Shown piece after piece: positions 9,622 through 18,531 of a stretch of DNA of 64,000 bases; positions within the stretch are counted from its first letter, which is position 1, and every line of letters starts with the position of its first letter. Origin of the DNA: Roseateles_B sp041913905 (lineage in GTDB: Bacteria; Pseudomonadota; Gammaproteobacteria; Burkholderiales; Burkholderiaceae_C); assembly GCA_041913905.1 (NCBI GenBank), contig JAYSEK010000031.1, forward strand, positions 3,729-67,728, read 5' to 3'. The position numbers and the translations under genes are program-made. Below the pieces are notes generated by a model. That model ran no database searches. It was not told the origin of the DNA and saw nothing but the letters and a program-made list of their open reading frames with translations.

Positions 9622-10686
9622 TCAGCCCTGGCGCCGCTCCAGCAGCATGGCATCGCCATAGCTGAAGAAGCGGTAGCCCTGCGCGATGGCGTGGCGATAG
9701 AGCGCCATGACGTGCTCGTAGCCCGCGAAGGCCGAGACCAGCATCATCAGCGTGCTCTTGGGCAGGTGGAAATTGGTGACCAGGCGGTCCACCACACGGA
9801 ACTCGAAGCCGGGCGTGATGAAGATGGAAGTCTCGCTGGCGCCGGCCTGCAGCGTGCCGCCGCGTGCAGCGGACTCCAGTGCGCGCAGCGTGGTCGTGCC
9901 CACGGCGACGACACGGCCGCCGCGGGCACGGGTTCGCGCAATGGCCTCGACCGTCGCGACCGGCACCTCGAAGCACTCGCTGTGCATCTGGTGCTCGGCG
10001 ATCCTTTCCACCCGCACGGGCTGGAAGGTGCCGGCGCCGACATGCAGGGTCACGTGAGCGGTGTCGACGCCGCGCGTCGCCAGGTCCGCCAGCACGCCTT
10101 CGTCGAAATGCAGGGCCGCCGTCGGGGCCGCCACGGCACCGGGCTGGCGGGCGAAGACGGTCTGGTAGCGGCGCACGTCGTCGGCGCTGTCGTCATGCGT
10201 GATGTAGGGCGGCAGCGGCACATGGCCATGCCGCTCCAGCAGCTCGAAGGGATCACCGGACAGGCGCAGGTGGAAGAGGCCGTTGTCAGGGCCGCAGCGG
10301 CCCAGCACCTCGGCATCGAAGGCCTCGGCGAAACGCACCACGGCACCCGGCTTGGGGCTCTTGCTGGCCCGCATGTGCGCCCAGACCTCGCACGTGCCGG
10401 GCAGCACGCGCTCGATGAGGGCCTCGACGGCCCCGCCGCTGGCCTTGGCGCCATACAGGCGGGCCTTGATGACCTTGGTGTCGTTGAAGATCAGCAGATC
10501 GCCAGGATTCAAGAGACCGGGCAACTCGCGGAACACGCGGTCCACCGGCGGCCAGTCGCGACCGTCCAGCAGGCGCGAAGCGCTGCGCTCGGGCGCCGGG
10601 TGCTGGGCGATCAGCTCGGGAGGAAGCTCGAAATCGAAATCGCTGACGCTGAACTCACGCGCCGCGTTGGAGGGGGTGCTGCTCAT
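9622..10686 (-). CDS. queA: S-adenosylmethionine:tRNA ribosyltransferase-isomerase
   Basis: The 354-residue product matches QueA length. QueA transfers and isomerises the ribosyl group of SAM onto preQ1-tRNA to give epoxyqueuosine-tRNA. Recognisable family segments are DFDFELPPELIAQHPA, LIFNDTKVIKARLYG, YQTVFA, PTAALHF, VTLHVGAGTFQPV, MHSE, VGTTTLRALES, TNFHLPKSTLMMLVSAF and YRFFSYGDAMLL. I chose ATG 10686 (MSSTPSN) over an upstream in-frame codon because the family starts just before the DFDF motif. The gene is divergent from the DksA-type gene. Confidence 0.98.
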   Translation of the reverse strand: MSSTPSNAAREFSVSDFDFELPPELIAQHPAPERSASRLLDGRDWPPVDRVFRELPGLLNPGDLLIFNDTKVIKARLYGAKASGGAVEALIERVLPGTCEVWAHMRASKSPKPGAVVRFAEAFDAEVLGRCGPDNGLFHLRLSGDPFELLERHGHVPLPPYITHDDSADDVRRYQTVFARQPGAVAAPTAALHFDEGVLADLATRGVDTAHVTLHVGAGTFQPVRVERIAEHQMHSECFEVPVATVEAIARTRARGGRVVAVGTTTLRALESAARGGTLQAGASETSIFITPGFEFRVVDRLVTNFHLPKSTLMMLVSAFAGYEHVMALYRHAIAQGYRFFSYGDAMLLERRQG

Positions 10687-10819
10687 GGATTTGAGGGCCG
10701 GACGGACCCGTGCCAAATGAACTGATGGAAGGCTGGGATTGTTTCATGTCTGGCCGCGCTTGACGGGCCTCAACCTCCGCCCGGGCTGCTGCTGCCACCA
10801 TGAAGTCAAGGAGCCGCCC

Positions 10820-11215
10820 ATGAGTTCATCCCTCACCCCAGGCCAGAAAAGCCTTCTCGAAGCCGCCCTGCTCGCGCAGCGCCAGCGCCTTGAGAGCGAA
10901 CTGCAGCTGCAACTGGGTGATGAAGACCGCGTGACCCATGCCCGCGAGCAGCTGCTGCAGGACAGCGACGGCGAGACCGCCCACGAGGCCGATCGGGAAA
11001 TCGATCTGGCCCGCAGCGACGCCACGCTGCAGGCCCTGCGCGAGGTCGACGAAGCCCTGCAGCGCCTGCATGAGCCGGACTACGGCTTCTGCGCCGATTG
11101 CGGCGCGGCCATCGCCTTCGACCGCCTGCGCCTGAGCCCGCAGGTCACGCGCTGCCTCGAATGCCAGTCTGCCGCCGAGACTCGCGGCGGCCGCACCCGC
11201 CGTGCCACGCTTTGA
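10820..11215 (+). CDS. DksA/TraR-type zinc-finger protein
   Basis: The protein has 131 residues, a coiled-coil N-terminal region rich in Glu/Gln/Arg, and a C-terminal four-cysteine zinc finger (Cys91, Cys94, Cys112, Cys115; YGFCADCGAAI and RCLEC). The shape matches short DksA homologues that bind in the RNA polymerase secondary channel. The DxxDxA-type tip of true DksA is not obvious, so I do not name it dksA. An AAGGAG ribosome-binding site at about 10808 supports this start. The next gene follows after 42 bp and is probably co-transcribed. Confidence 0.88.
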   Translation: MSSSLTPGQKSLLEAALLAQRQRLESELQLQLGDEDRVTHAREQLLQDSDGETAHEADREIDLARSDATLQALREVDEALQRLHEPDYGFCADCGAAIAFDRLRLSPQVTRCLECQSAAETRGGRTRRATL

Positions 11216-11257
11216 GCCGCGGCGAACCGTGACGCCGTTCATCCACAGGAGCCCCGC

Positions 11258-11638
11258 ATGAGCCTTTTCCACGCCGTCGTCCGACTGGACCATCACAGCG
11301 CCAACATCCTGCAGTTCGATGCCCAGCACGTGCAGTCGGAAAAGGTCAAGGCGCACAGCCACCACACGCGGCAACACGCCAGCGCGGTGCGCAGCGAGCA
11401 TGAGTTCTATGCCGAGGTCTGCGACGCGCTGGCCGGCATCCAGGAAATTCTGGTCGTGGGCTCGTCCACGGCACAGAAGGACTTCAGGCACTACGTGGAA
11501 AAGCACCGCGCGGCGCTGCAGCCCTTCGTTGTCGGCTATGAGTCCGTGGACCACCCCAGCGACAAGCAGCTGCTCGCGTTGGCCCGCCAGTACTTCCTGA
11601 AGCACGACCGCATGGCTGGCGTGCCCACGCCGACCTGA
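11258..11638 (+). CDS. Conserved small protein, annotated in relatives as translational machinery protein
   Basis: The product is 126 residues, soluble and His-rich (HAVVRLDHHSANILQFD, KVKAHSHHTRQH). I recognise the pattern from a conserved Burkholderiales/Pseudomonas protein usually labelled translational machinery protein, which has an eRF1-domain-like fold. The label is not a demonstrated function. An RBS-like CAGGAG precedes the start. It follows the DksA-type gene by 42 bp, so both may be expressed together, which would suit a stress- or ribosome-linked role. Confidence 0.75.
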   Translation: MSLFHAVVRLDHHSANILQFDAQHVQSEKVKAHSHHTRQHASAVRSEHEFYAEVCDALAGIQEILVVGSSTAQKDFRHYVEKHRAALQPFVVGYESVDHPSDKQLLALARQYFLKHDRMAGVPTPT

Positions 11639-11665
11639 GCCGCGCTCGACCGGCGTACGCTGGCG

Positions 11666-12214
11666 TCAGGGCCGTGGGCCTGACAGCAGGTCCATCTGCT
11701 GACGCTGGCGCAGACGCATCTGCTCGAAGTCCAGTTCGCGCAGCAAGGCGCGCAGGCGCTTGCGCTCCTCGTCGGTCTTGGCCTCGGCCAGGTCGCGCTC
11801 CAGGCGCTGCATCTCGCGGTAGTTGCGATCGATGCGCTGGCCGGTGTCATAGACGCGCTTGCCGGCCTCGTAATAGCGCTCGAAGTCCTCGCCTTCCGGT
11901 TGATCGGCGCACACACCGCGGTAGTACTCGCCCTTCAGGCCCAGCTGCCACCCTTGAACCGGACGGCAGTAGCGGCGCAGGCCCTCGGCCCAGCCCGCCT
12001 GCCAGCGAGCCTCATCGGGCTGGATGCCCACCTTGCTGCAAGCCTTGGCGTGGTCTTCCACGCGGTCGCGGGTCTGGCCCTCGCGACCGTCCTGCACGCC
12101 CTTCTGGTACCAGTCGGCGCGCTGGCATTCGCTCTCGCTCATGCTGGCACAGCCGCTCAAGGCCGCCAGCAGCGCGACGCCCAGCCCCCATGTCGATCCG
12201 CCTTGCCTGAACAT
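11666..12214 (-). CDS. DUF2799-like lipoprotein
   Basis: The ATG at 12214 gives 182 residues with a short signal peptide and lipobox LSGC (Cys at about 22). The mature protein has the DUF2799 pattern: SESECQRADWYQKGVQDGREGQ, a conserved ACSKVGIQPDEARWQAGWAEGLRRYC segment, YYRGVCADQPE, then a long Arg/Glu/Gln-rich helix at the C-terminus that is likely a coiled coil. It is probably attached to an envelope membrane, and its role is unknown. It is convergent with the small gene ending at 11638 and divergent from recG. Confidence 0.8.
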   Translation of the reverse strand: MFRQGGSTWGLGVALLAALSGCASMSESECQRADWYQKGVQDGREGQTRDRVEDHAKACSKVGIQPDEARWQAGWAEGLRRYCRPVQGWQLGLKGEYYRGVCADQPEGEDFERYYEAGKRVYDTGQRIDRNYREMQRLERDLAEAKTDEERKRLRALLRELDFEQMRLRQRQQMDLLSGPRP

Positions 12215-12345
12215 GCCTGTGCTCCCATCCTGATGCGAAGTCCTGTTGCAACGCATCTTCGCTGATTCCGGCCGACCGCGGGCTGCCTTCCTCGCCGGCA
12301 ACGCACTCGCGATCAGGGCCGCGGATCCTTGGGCAGAATGCCGCC

Positions 12346-14511
12346 ATGTCCGCCGCCCCCGAATCGCCGCCCCAGTCACAGCCGCCGCAGCCAGCCGCGG
12401 CCAAGTCCGGCCCGAAGAAGGCCATGGAAAAGCTCGGGCTCAGGCGCGACATCGACCTGGCCCTGCACCTGCCCCTGCGCTACGAGGACGAGACCCGGCT
12501 CACCCCCATCGCCGAGGCGCACGAGGGCGCGACGGTGCAGTGTGAAGGCGTGGTGCGCGAGTGCCGCGTGGAGCTGCGCGGGCGGCGCCAGCTCATCGTG
12601 CGACTGCAGGATGACGGCGCGGATGGCGCCGGTCGCGCCCGTGCTGGCGCCGAACTGGTTCTGCGCTTCCTGCACTTCTACCCCTCGCACCAGAAAAGCC
12701 TGGCCGTGGGGCAGCGCGTGCGGGTGCGCGGCGAGATCCGGGGCGGATTCTTCGGCCGGGAGATGGTCCATCCCACCTTCAAGGTCGTGGACGAGGACAC
12801 CCCTCTGGCCACCGCGCTGACGCCCGTCTATCCCGCCAGCGCGGGCCTGCCGCAGGCCTATCTGCGCAAGGCCATCGCCGCGGCGATGCAGCGCGCGCCG
12901 CTGGAGGAGGTGCTGCCCGCGGGCACGGTGCCCAAGCCGCTGCCGACGCTGCGGGAGGCGTTGAACTACCTGCACCATCCGCCGCCGCAGGCCCGCATCG
13001 CCAGCCTGGAGGACCACAGCCACCCCGCCTGGCAGCGCCTGAAGTTCGAGGAGCTGCTGGCTCAGCAGCTGAGCCAGATGAAGGCCCAGCGCGAGCGCGC
13101 CCAATTGCGCGCGCCCATGCTGCCGACGCGTGCGGGCGGCCTGCAGGAACAGCTGCTGGCCGCCCTGCCCTTTGCGCTGACCGGCGCCCAGCGCCGTGTC
13201 TGCGAGGAGATTGCGCAAGACCTGGCACGCCCGCAGCCCATGCACCGCCTGCTCCAGGGCGATGTGGGCTCGGGCAAGACGGTGGTCGCCGCCATGTCCG
13301 CCGCCATCTGCATCGCCGCGGGCTGGCAGTGCGCGCTGATGGCGCCCACCGAAATCCTGGCCGAGCAGCATTTCCGCAAGCTGATCGGCTGGCTGGAGCC
13401 CCTGGGCATCCAGGTCGCCTGGCTGACGGGCTCGGTCAAGGGCCGGGCGCGGCAGAAGATGCTGGATGCGGTTGCCGCCGGGAGCGCCCAGCTGGTGGTG
13501 GGCACGCATGCGGTGATCGAGGACAAGGTGCAGTTCAAGTTCCTGGGGCTGGCCATCGTGGACGAGCAGCACCGCTTCGGCGTGGCCCAGCGTCTGGCGC
13601 TGCGCAAGAAGCTGGAGTCGCGCACCGGCGAACTGCCGCCCGGCTATGGTGAGCACCTGCCGCAGCTGCCGCCACAGCGCTCGGGCATCGAGCCACACAT
13701 GCTGATGATGAGCGCCACGCCCATTCCGCGCACGCTGGCCATGACCTATTTCGCGGACCTGGATGTGTCCACCATCGATGAGCTGCCGCCCGGCCGCAGC
13801 CCCATCGTGACCCGCGTGTTCGCCGATGGCCGGCGTGACGAGGTCATCGCCAAGATCGCCGATGCGGTGGCCGAGGGCCGGCAGGTCTACTGGGTCTGCC
13901 CCTTGATCGAGGAGTCCGAGGCCCTGGACCTCAAGAACGCCACCGAGACCCATGCCGAGCTGAGCGCCGCCCTGCCCGGCCGCATGGTGGGCCTGCTGCA
14001 TGGGCGCATGCCGCCAGCGGAAAAGGCTGCGGTGATGTCGCTGTTCGCCAGCGGGGACATGCATGTGCTGGTGGCGACCACCGTCATCGAAGTGGGCGTG
14101 GACGTGCCCAATGCCAGCCTGATGGTGATCGAGCATGCCGAGCGCTTTGGCCTGTCGCAACTGCACCAGCTGCGCGGCCGCGTGGGTCGCGGCTCGGTGG
14201 CCAGCGTCTGCGTGCTGATCTACACGGGGCCGCTGTCGCAGACCGGCAAGGAGCGGCTGCGCGCGATGGCCGAGACCACCGACGGCTTTGAGATCGCCCG
14301 GCGCGACCTGGACATCCGCGGCCCCGGCGAGTTCATGGGCTCGCGCCAGAGCGGCGCCGAGCTGCTGCGCTTTGCCGACCTCCAGGAGGACGCCCCGCTG
14401 CTGCAGGCCGCGCGGCGCCTGGCCCCGCAGCTGCTCGACGCGCATCCTGCCGCCGCTGCCCGCCATGTGGACCGCTGGCTGGGCAGCAAGGCCGAGTTCC
14501 TCAAGGCTTGA
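12346..14511 (+). CDS. recG: ATP-dependent DNA helicase RecG
   Basis: The product is 721 residues, close to the usual ~690-700. RecG reverses stalled replication forks and processes branched DNA. The N-terminal wedge/OB domain (about residues 20-170) precedes two RecA-like domains with Walker A GDVGSGKT (residues 305-312), motif II DEQHRFG (from Asp406), SATPIPRTLAM, QVYWVCPLIEESE, VATTVIEVGVDVPNA and QLRGRVGRG. The C-terminal segment with DLDIRGPGEFMGSRQSG is typical. The start MSAAPESPPQ gives a Pro/Gln-rich leader as in relatives. It is divergent from the DUF2799-like gene. Confidence 0.98.
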   Translation: MSAAPESPPQSQPPQPAAAKSGPKKAMEKLGLRRDIDLALHLPLRYEDETRLTPIAEAHEGATVQCEGVVRECRVELRGRRQLIVRLQDDGADGAGRARAGAELVLRFLHFYPSHQKSLAVGQRVRVRGEIRGGFFGREMVHPTFKVVDEDTPLATALTPVYPASAGLPQAYLRKAIAAAMQRAPLEEVLPAGTVPKPLPTLREALNYLHHPPPQARIASLEDHSHPAWQRLKFEELLAQQLSQMKAQRERAQLRAPMLPTRAGGLQEQLLAALPFALTGAQRRVCEEIAQDLARPQPMHRLLQGDVGSGKTVVAAMSAAICIAAGWQCALMAPTEILAEQHFRKLIGWLEPLGIQVAWLTGSVKGRARQKMLDAVAAGSAQLVVGTHAVIEDKVQFKFLGLAIVDEQHRFGVAQRLALRKKLESRTGELPPGYGEHLPQLPPQRSGIEPHMLMMSATPIPRTLAMTYFADLDVSTIDELPPGRSPIVTRVFADGRRDEVIAKIADAVAEGRQVYWVCPLIEESEALDLKNATETHAELSAALPGRMVGLLHGRMPPAEKAAVMSLFASGDMHVLVATTVIEVGVDVPNASLMVIEHAERFGLSQLHQLRGRVGRGSVASVCVLIYTGPLSQTGKERLRAMAETTDGFEIARRDLDIRGPGEFMGSRQSGAELLRFADLQEDAPLLQAARRLAPQLLDAHPAAAARHVDRWLGSKAEFLKA

Positions 14512-14592
14512 TGAACGGATCGGCTGTCAAGACCTGGCCCTTCACTGGCTGGGCCTCCCGCGCCCCCGCCCCCTTCGCATGGCCGGCCTGCA

Positions 14593-14648
14593 GTGTCAGG
14601 TGTCAGGTGTCAGGTCTCAGGCAGCCAGCAGCCAGCAGCCAGCAGTCA
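14593..14648. repeat. Two adjoining blocks of 7-bp tandem repeats
   Basis: Four units of GTGTCAG (the last varied) run from 14593 to 14620, and four units of GCAGCCA (the last varied) from 14621 to 14648. The array lies between recG and the convergent peroxidase gene and covers that gene's stop codon. It is not CRISPR: there are no spacers and the units are only 7 bp. Confidence 0.9.
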
Positions 14649-15875
14649 GCGGCAGCCCTCGCGCGAGGGGGTGCCGACCTGGTGGCCATCGCTGAGCGTC
14701 TCCAGGAAGCACTGCAGGTCCGCCAGCTCGGCCACGCTCATGCGCGGCGTGGCGCTGCCGAAGGGCGCCTGGGTGTTGACGTTGCCGCGCAGCGCGGCCG
14801 GCAGATCGTCGAAGCGCTGCACCACGCCGCCGATGGTGGGATACCAGCGACCCGGATCGCTGTCCCGCGTGTTGTAGAACTCCAGCACCTGCATCAGCGA
14901 ATTGAAGCGGCCGTTGTGGAAGAAGACCGGGCGGCGCGCGACATTGCGCAGGTTGGGCGTGCGGAAGGCGCCGCAGTACGCCGGCTCATTGAGGTCCTGG
15001 CGCTGCGGGCCGCACAGCCCCAGGTCGAAGTGGCCCGGATCGCGGTTGGCCGGCAGCTCCGGATTGCGCGGCACGCCCAGCACCGCATAGCCGAAGTTGG
15101 TGAAGCGCGGCTGCTGGCTCGAATTCGTCACGATCTCGTGGCAGCTCATGCAGTTGCCCTTGTCCGGATCTCGGAAGAGCTGCAGGCCGCGCTGCTCCGG
15201 CGCACTCAGCCGCTCCTGGCCCTGCAGGACGCGGTCGTACTTGCTGTCGAAAGGATGGAACTGGGCGCTTTCACGTTCGAAGGCCGCCAGCGCCTGCGTG
15301 GCCTGCGTCACCTTGAGCTCGTCGTCGCCCGTCTCGCCAAAGACCTGTGCGAAGAGCGGCGCATAAGCTGCCCTGCGCAGCTTGCCCGCCAGAATGGCAA
15401 CGCTGCCGTTGTCCATCTCCAGGGGATTGAGAAAGGGCAGCCGGGCCTGCGCCTCCAGGCTGGCGGCCCGCCCGTCACTCATCAGGCCCCCACGCAGATT
15501 GGCGAGGCTGCCGTCGGCGCGGTTGAAGGCGGGCACGCTGTCCAGGTAGCGCAGCGAGGGTGCGGCGCGCTGGCCGGATTCGGTCTCGAATGCGCCGCCC
15601 ACCTGCACGGCCAGGGCATTGGACGGCCCATGCTGGAAGGCCGGGTCGTGGCAGGTGGCGCAGGACATGCGCCCCGAGCCGCTGAGGTTGCGGTCATTGA
15701 AGATGCGTTCGCCCAGCTGGATCCGGGCGCTGACCAGCGCGTCCGGCGCTGCCGCCGCCACGGCGCCGCCGCCGCCACTGCCCCCACTGCTGCCCCCGCC
15801 GCAGGCGCTCAGGCTCGCCAGGAACAGACCCAGGAGCAAGTGGGCGACGGGTCGGCGGAGGGTCGTGTTCTTCAT
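14646..15875 (-). CDS. Di-haem cytochrome c peroxidase/MauG-family lipoprotein
   Basis: The product is 409 residues with a type II signal peptide (lipobox LSAC, Cys25) and a Gly/Ser linker. Two c-type haem sites are present: CATCH (Cys72, Cys75, His76) and CMSCH (Cys242, Cys245, His246). Further family segments are LGERIFNDRNLSGSGRMSC, a FLNPLEM segment, FRTPNLRNVARRPVFFHNGRF, VLEFYNTRD and LADLQCFLETL. By family it either reduces H2O2 in the periplasm or oxidises a protein partner as MauG does. No electron donor gene is adjacent. Haem attachment needs the Ccm system, which is not in this window. Confidence 0.92.
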   Translation of the reverse strand: MKNTTLRRPVAHLLLGLFLASLSACGGGSSGGSGGGGAVAAAAPDALVSARIQLGERIFNDRNLSGSGRMSCATCHDPAFQHGPSNALAVQVGGAFETESGQRAAPSLRYLDSVPAFNRADGSLANLRGGLMSDGRAASLEAQARLPFLNPLEMDNGSVAILAGKLRRAAYAPLFAQVFGETGDDELKVTQATQALAAFERESAQFHPFDSKYDRVLQGQERLSAPEQRGLQLFRDPDKGNCMSCHEIVTNSSQQPRFTNFGYAVLGVPRNPELPANRDPGHFDLGLCGPQRQDLNEPAYCGAFRTPNLRNVARRPVFFHNGRFNSLMQVLEFYNTRDSDPGRWYPTIGGVVQRFDDLPAALRGNVNTQAPFGSATPRMSVAELADLQCFLETLSDGHQVGTPSREGCR

Positions 15876-15995
15876 GGCGCGCATTGTGATTCGCGACACC
15901 GGTCATACGGGATCGCCTAGGGAAAATACTCAGCGGCTCGCCAGGCGCCGGCAAGTCCAATGCGCGATGTTTTCCCACCCGAGCGAGAGGATCCC

Positions 15996-17588
15996 ATGGC
16001 ACAACAAGAACAGCGCCGCCGCCTGCTCCTGGGCGCCGGCATGGCCGGCCTCCTGCAGGCCTGTGGCGGCGGAGGCTCCAGCAGTCCCACACCCACACCC
16101 ACACCCACACCCACACCCACACCGACGCCAACGCCCACACCGGGCCAGCCTTGGTCTTTTTATGGCGGCAATGCGCAGCACACGGCGCAGGCGGGCGTGG
16201 CCACGCAGTCGCTGCAGCGCATACGCTGGACCCTGCCGGTGGACCGCCAGCCGCCCTACCGGGCCGGTGGCTTCCTGCTGATCCACTACGGCACGCCGGT
16301 GATCAGCAGCGCCAACACCGTGCTCGTCCCCGTCAAGACCAGCAGCAGCGGCGACTTCATCGTCGACGCGCGCAAAGGCAGCGACGGCAGCAATCTGTGG
16401 ACGCTGTCCACCGACTACGTGCTGCCCAACAGCAGCTGGACGCCGGCCTTCAACATCGCCCTGGACCGCCAGGACCGCCTCTACGTGCCCGCCAAGGGCG
16501 GTCGACTGCTCCGTCGCGACCAGGTGGACCAGGCCAGCGGCAGCGTGCAGCCCATCGCCTTCTACGGCAACAGTGCCTATGACGGCGCTCCGGCCAGCTT
16601 TGACAGCACCGTGCTGATCAACACGCCGCTGACCGTCGGCGACGACGGCGCAGTCTACTTCGGCTTCATCGCGCGCAGCGGCGCGCCCATGGACTTGCGC
16701 GGCGGCATCGCGCGCATCGCCGCCGACGGCACCGGCAGCTGGAAGTCCGTCGGCGAACTGGCCGCCGACGCCTCTATCGTCCAGCCCGCGATGAACGCGG
16801 CGCCGGCCTTGTCCCTGGACGGCAAGACGCTTTATGTGGCTGCCAATACCGATCCCACGCAGGGCATGCAGACAGGCTACCTGCTGGCCCTGGACGCCAG
16901 CACGCTGCAGCTCAAGGCCCGCCAGCGCCTGCTCAATCCGGCGACCGGCCAGCCGGCGCGCGTCAGCGACAGCAGCACCGCCTCGCCCACCGTCGGCCCG
17001 GATGGCGACGTGTACTACGGCGTGCTGGAGAACTCGCGCATGGACCACAACGGTCGCGGCTGGCTGCTGCACTTCGATGCCGCGCTCGGTCAGCTCAAGA
17101 CGCCAGGCTCGTTCGGCTGGGACGACACGCCTTCCATCGTGCCGGCCTCGGCGGTGCCGGGCTATGCCGGCAGCTCGCCGTATCTCCTGCTCGTCAAGTA
17201 CAACAACTACTACGGCATCGGTTCCGGCGACGGCAAGAACCGCATGGCCTTGCTGGACCCGCGGGCCACGCAGGCCGACACCATCACGGCCTCGGTCACC
17301 GTCATGAAGGAGGCTTTGAGCATTCTGGGCGCCACGCCGGACCCGGAAACACCTGGGGGCGTGCGGGAGTGGTGCGTGAATTCCGCCGCCGTCGATGTTG
17401 CGGGCCGCTCGGCATTGGTCAATTGCGAGGACGGCTTCCTCTATCGTTGGGACTTCCGCAGCAACACCTTCAGCGAGGCGATGCGGATGAACGCGGGCGT
17501 CGGCCAGGCCTACACGCCGACCGTGGTGGGCCCGGACGGCCGCGTCTACTCGATCAACAACGCGCAGCTGCACGCCATCGGGGTCTGA
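15996..17588 (+). CDS. PQQ-like beta-propeller lipoprotein with Pro-Thr linker
   Basis: The ATG at 15996, behind a GAGAGG site, gives 530 residues. The N-terminus has an RRR motif and lipobox LQAC followed by a Gly/Ser run and nine Pro-Thr pairs (residues 31-49). The rest reads as PQQ-like/WD-like beta-propeller repeats (WSFYGGNAQHT, TPAFNIALDRQDRLYVPA, NAAPALSLDGKTLYVAANTD, SPTVGPDGDVYYGVL, TPTVVGPDGRVYSINN). I see no clear PQQ or metal site, so binding is more likely than catalysis. It is divergent from the di-haem peroxidase gene (120-bp gap), which suggests related regulation. Confidence 0.82.
   Translation: MAQQEQRRRLLLGAGMAGLLQACGGGGSSSPTPTPTPTPTPTPTPTPTPGQPWSFYGGNAQHTAQAGVATQSLQRIRWTLPVDRQPPYRAGGFLLIHYGTPVISSANTVLVPVKTSSSGDFIVDARKGSDGSNLWTLSTDYVLPNSSWTPAFNIALDRQDRLYVPAKGGRLLRRDQVDQASGSVQPIAFYGNSAYDGAPASFDSTVLINTPLTVGDDGAVYFGFIARSGAPMDLRGGIARIAADGTGSWKSVGELAADASIVQPAMNAAPALSLDGKTLYVAANTDPTQGMQTGYLLALDASTLQLKARQRLLNPATGQPARVSDSSTASPTVGPDGDVYYGVLENSRMDHNGRGWLLHFDAALGQLKTPGSFGWDDTPSIVPASAVPGYAGSSPYLLLVKYNNYYGIGSGDGKNRMALLDPRATQADTITASVTVMKEALSILGATPDPETPGGVREWCVNSAAVDVAGRSALVNCEDGFLYRWDFRSNTFSEAMRMNAGVGQAYTPTVVGPDGRVYSINNAQLHAIGV
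16086..16142 (+). repeat. Hexanucleotide tandem repeat encoding a Pro-Thr linker
   Basis: Nine copies of CCCACA and close variants encode Pro-Thr after the lipobox of the beta-propeller lipoprotein. The design matches the repeat at 3115-3201 but with fewer units and mainly ACA rather than ACG threonine codons. Confidence 0.93.
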
Positions 17589-17631
17589 TCCCCGGACGCT
17601 GAAGGCCGCGGGCGGCGGACCCGCGCAGCCC

Positions 17632-18318
17632 TCAGCGCAGGCGCTGCACCCAGTAGATCAGCACTTCCTGCTGCGGTTCGATGTCCGACGCGTTGTAGTA
17701 GTAGGTCGGCTGCCCATTGATCGCATAGACCGTGCTCATGCCGTAGATCACGCGGCCGAAGACCGCGTAGCCCGGCTTGCTGGCGCTCTCGTAGTCCAGG
17801 GTTCTGCTGTTGTCGACCACATTGATGAAGAACTGCGAGGTCGCGCTGTTGGGATCGCTGCGGCGCGCCATCGCGACCGTGCCCACCAGATTGCTCAGGC
17901 CGTTGTTGGCCTCCGACACGATCGGCGCGTAGGTCGGCTGCTTGACACGCATGCCGCTGGTGTAGCCACCGCCCTGGATGACGAAGTCGCGATCGACGTG
18001 ATGGAACAGCGTGTTGCTGTAAAAGCCGTCGGACACATAGCGCAGGAAATTGTTGACCGTGATCGGCGCATAGCCCGGGTAGAGCTCGATCACCATCTCG
18101 CCGCTGCTGGTGAGCATGCAGACCGTCGGGTAGCTGCTCTGCGCCGCCGCGGCCAGCCCCGCGCTGCTGCAGCTCATGGTGGGCGGATAGGGCTGGGGAT
18201 TGGGCCGCGGGTAGGCGGTGCTGCCACCATCGCCACTGTGGTAGTCCACGCCGCCACCGCAGGCGCTCAGGACCAACACGGCGGCGGCTGCCACGCTGCG
18301 CAGGATCAGGGTTTTCAT
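17632..18318 (-). CDS. Cyclophilin-type peptidyl-prolyl isomerase, lipoprotein
   Basis: The product is 228 residues with lipobox LSAC (Cys about 20) and a Gly/Pro/Tyr-rich linker to about residue 50. The cyclophilin domain follows: TSSGEMVIELYPGYAPITVNNFLRYV, LFHHVDRDFVIQGGG, NGLSNLVGTVAMARR, SATSQFFINVVDN and YAVFGRVIYGM. The usual catalytic Arg of the FHR motif is replaced (FHHV), which is also seen in many bacterial PpiA/PpiB-like proteins with weaker activity. It probably assists folding of proteins at the outer membrane. It is divergent from an FKBP lipoprotein gene, so two unrelated isomerase families sit head to head. Confidence 0.93.
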   Translation of the reverse strand: MKTLILRSVAAAAVLVLSACGGGVDYHSGDGGSTAYPRPNPQPYPPTMSCSSAGLAAAAQSSYPTVCMLTSSGEMVIELYPGYAPITVNNFLRYVSDGFYSNTLFHHVDRDFVIQGGGYTSGMRVKQPTYAPIVSEANNGLSNLVGTVAMARRSDPNSATSQFFINVVDNSRTLDYESASKPGYAVFGRVIYGMSTVYAINGQPTYYYNASDIEPQQEVLIYWVQRLR

Positions 18319-18531
18319 CGCTTCATCCTCCGGGATAGCCCCCACAACGCGGAGCGCGGGGCCGCCGATGACGCAATCTGCGCGCGACTCGCACAACTGT
18401 CAGGTTTTTCAGCCGGTTTTCTTGACAGCGGCTCGCTACACTGCCCCGCGGCCGTGCCAATGCCCGGCTCTCTTCCGACCCTGCCGCCTTGGCATCGGCC
18501 AGCTGGCTGCCCCCTTGATCGCCTCGATTAC

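Noticed and set aside
10808..11215. Naming the zinc-finger protein DksA
   Set aside because: The four-cysteine finger fits, but the protein is short and the conserved acidic tip of DksA is not clear, so only the superfamily is given.
14593..14648. CRISPR-like repeat array
   Set aside because: Units are 7 bp with no spacers and no cas genes nearby; it is a simple tandem repeat.
15930..17573. Open frame of about 547 codons antisense to the beta-propeller lipoprotein
   Set aside because: The plus-strand product has a lipobox, a start-proximal ribosome-binding site and regular repeats; the antisense product does not.
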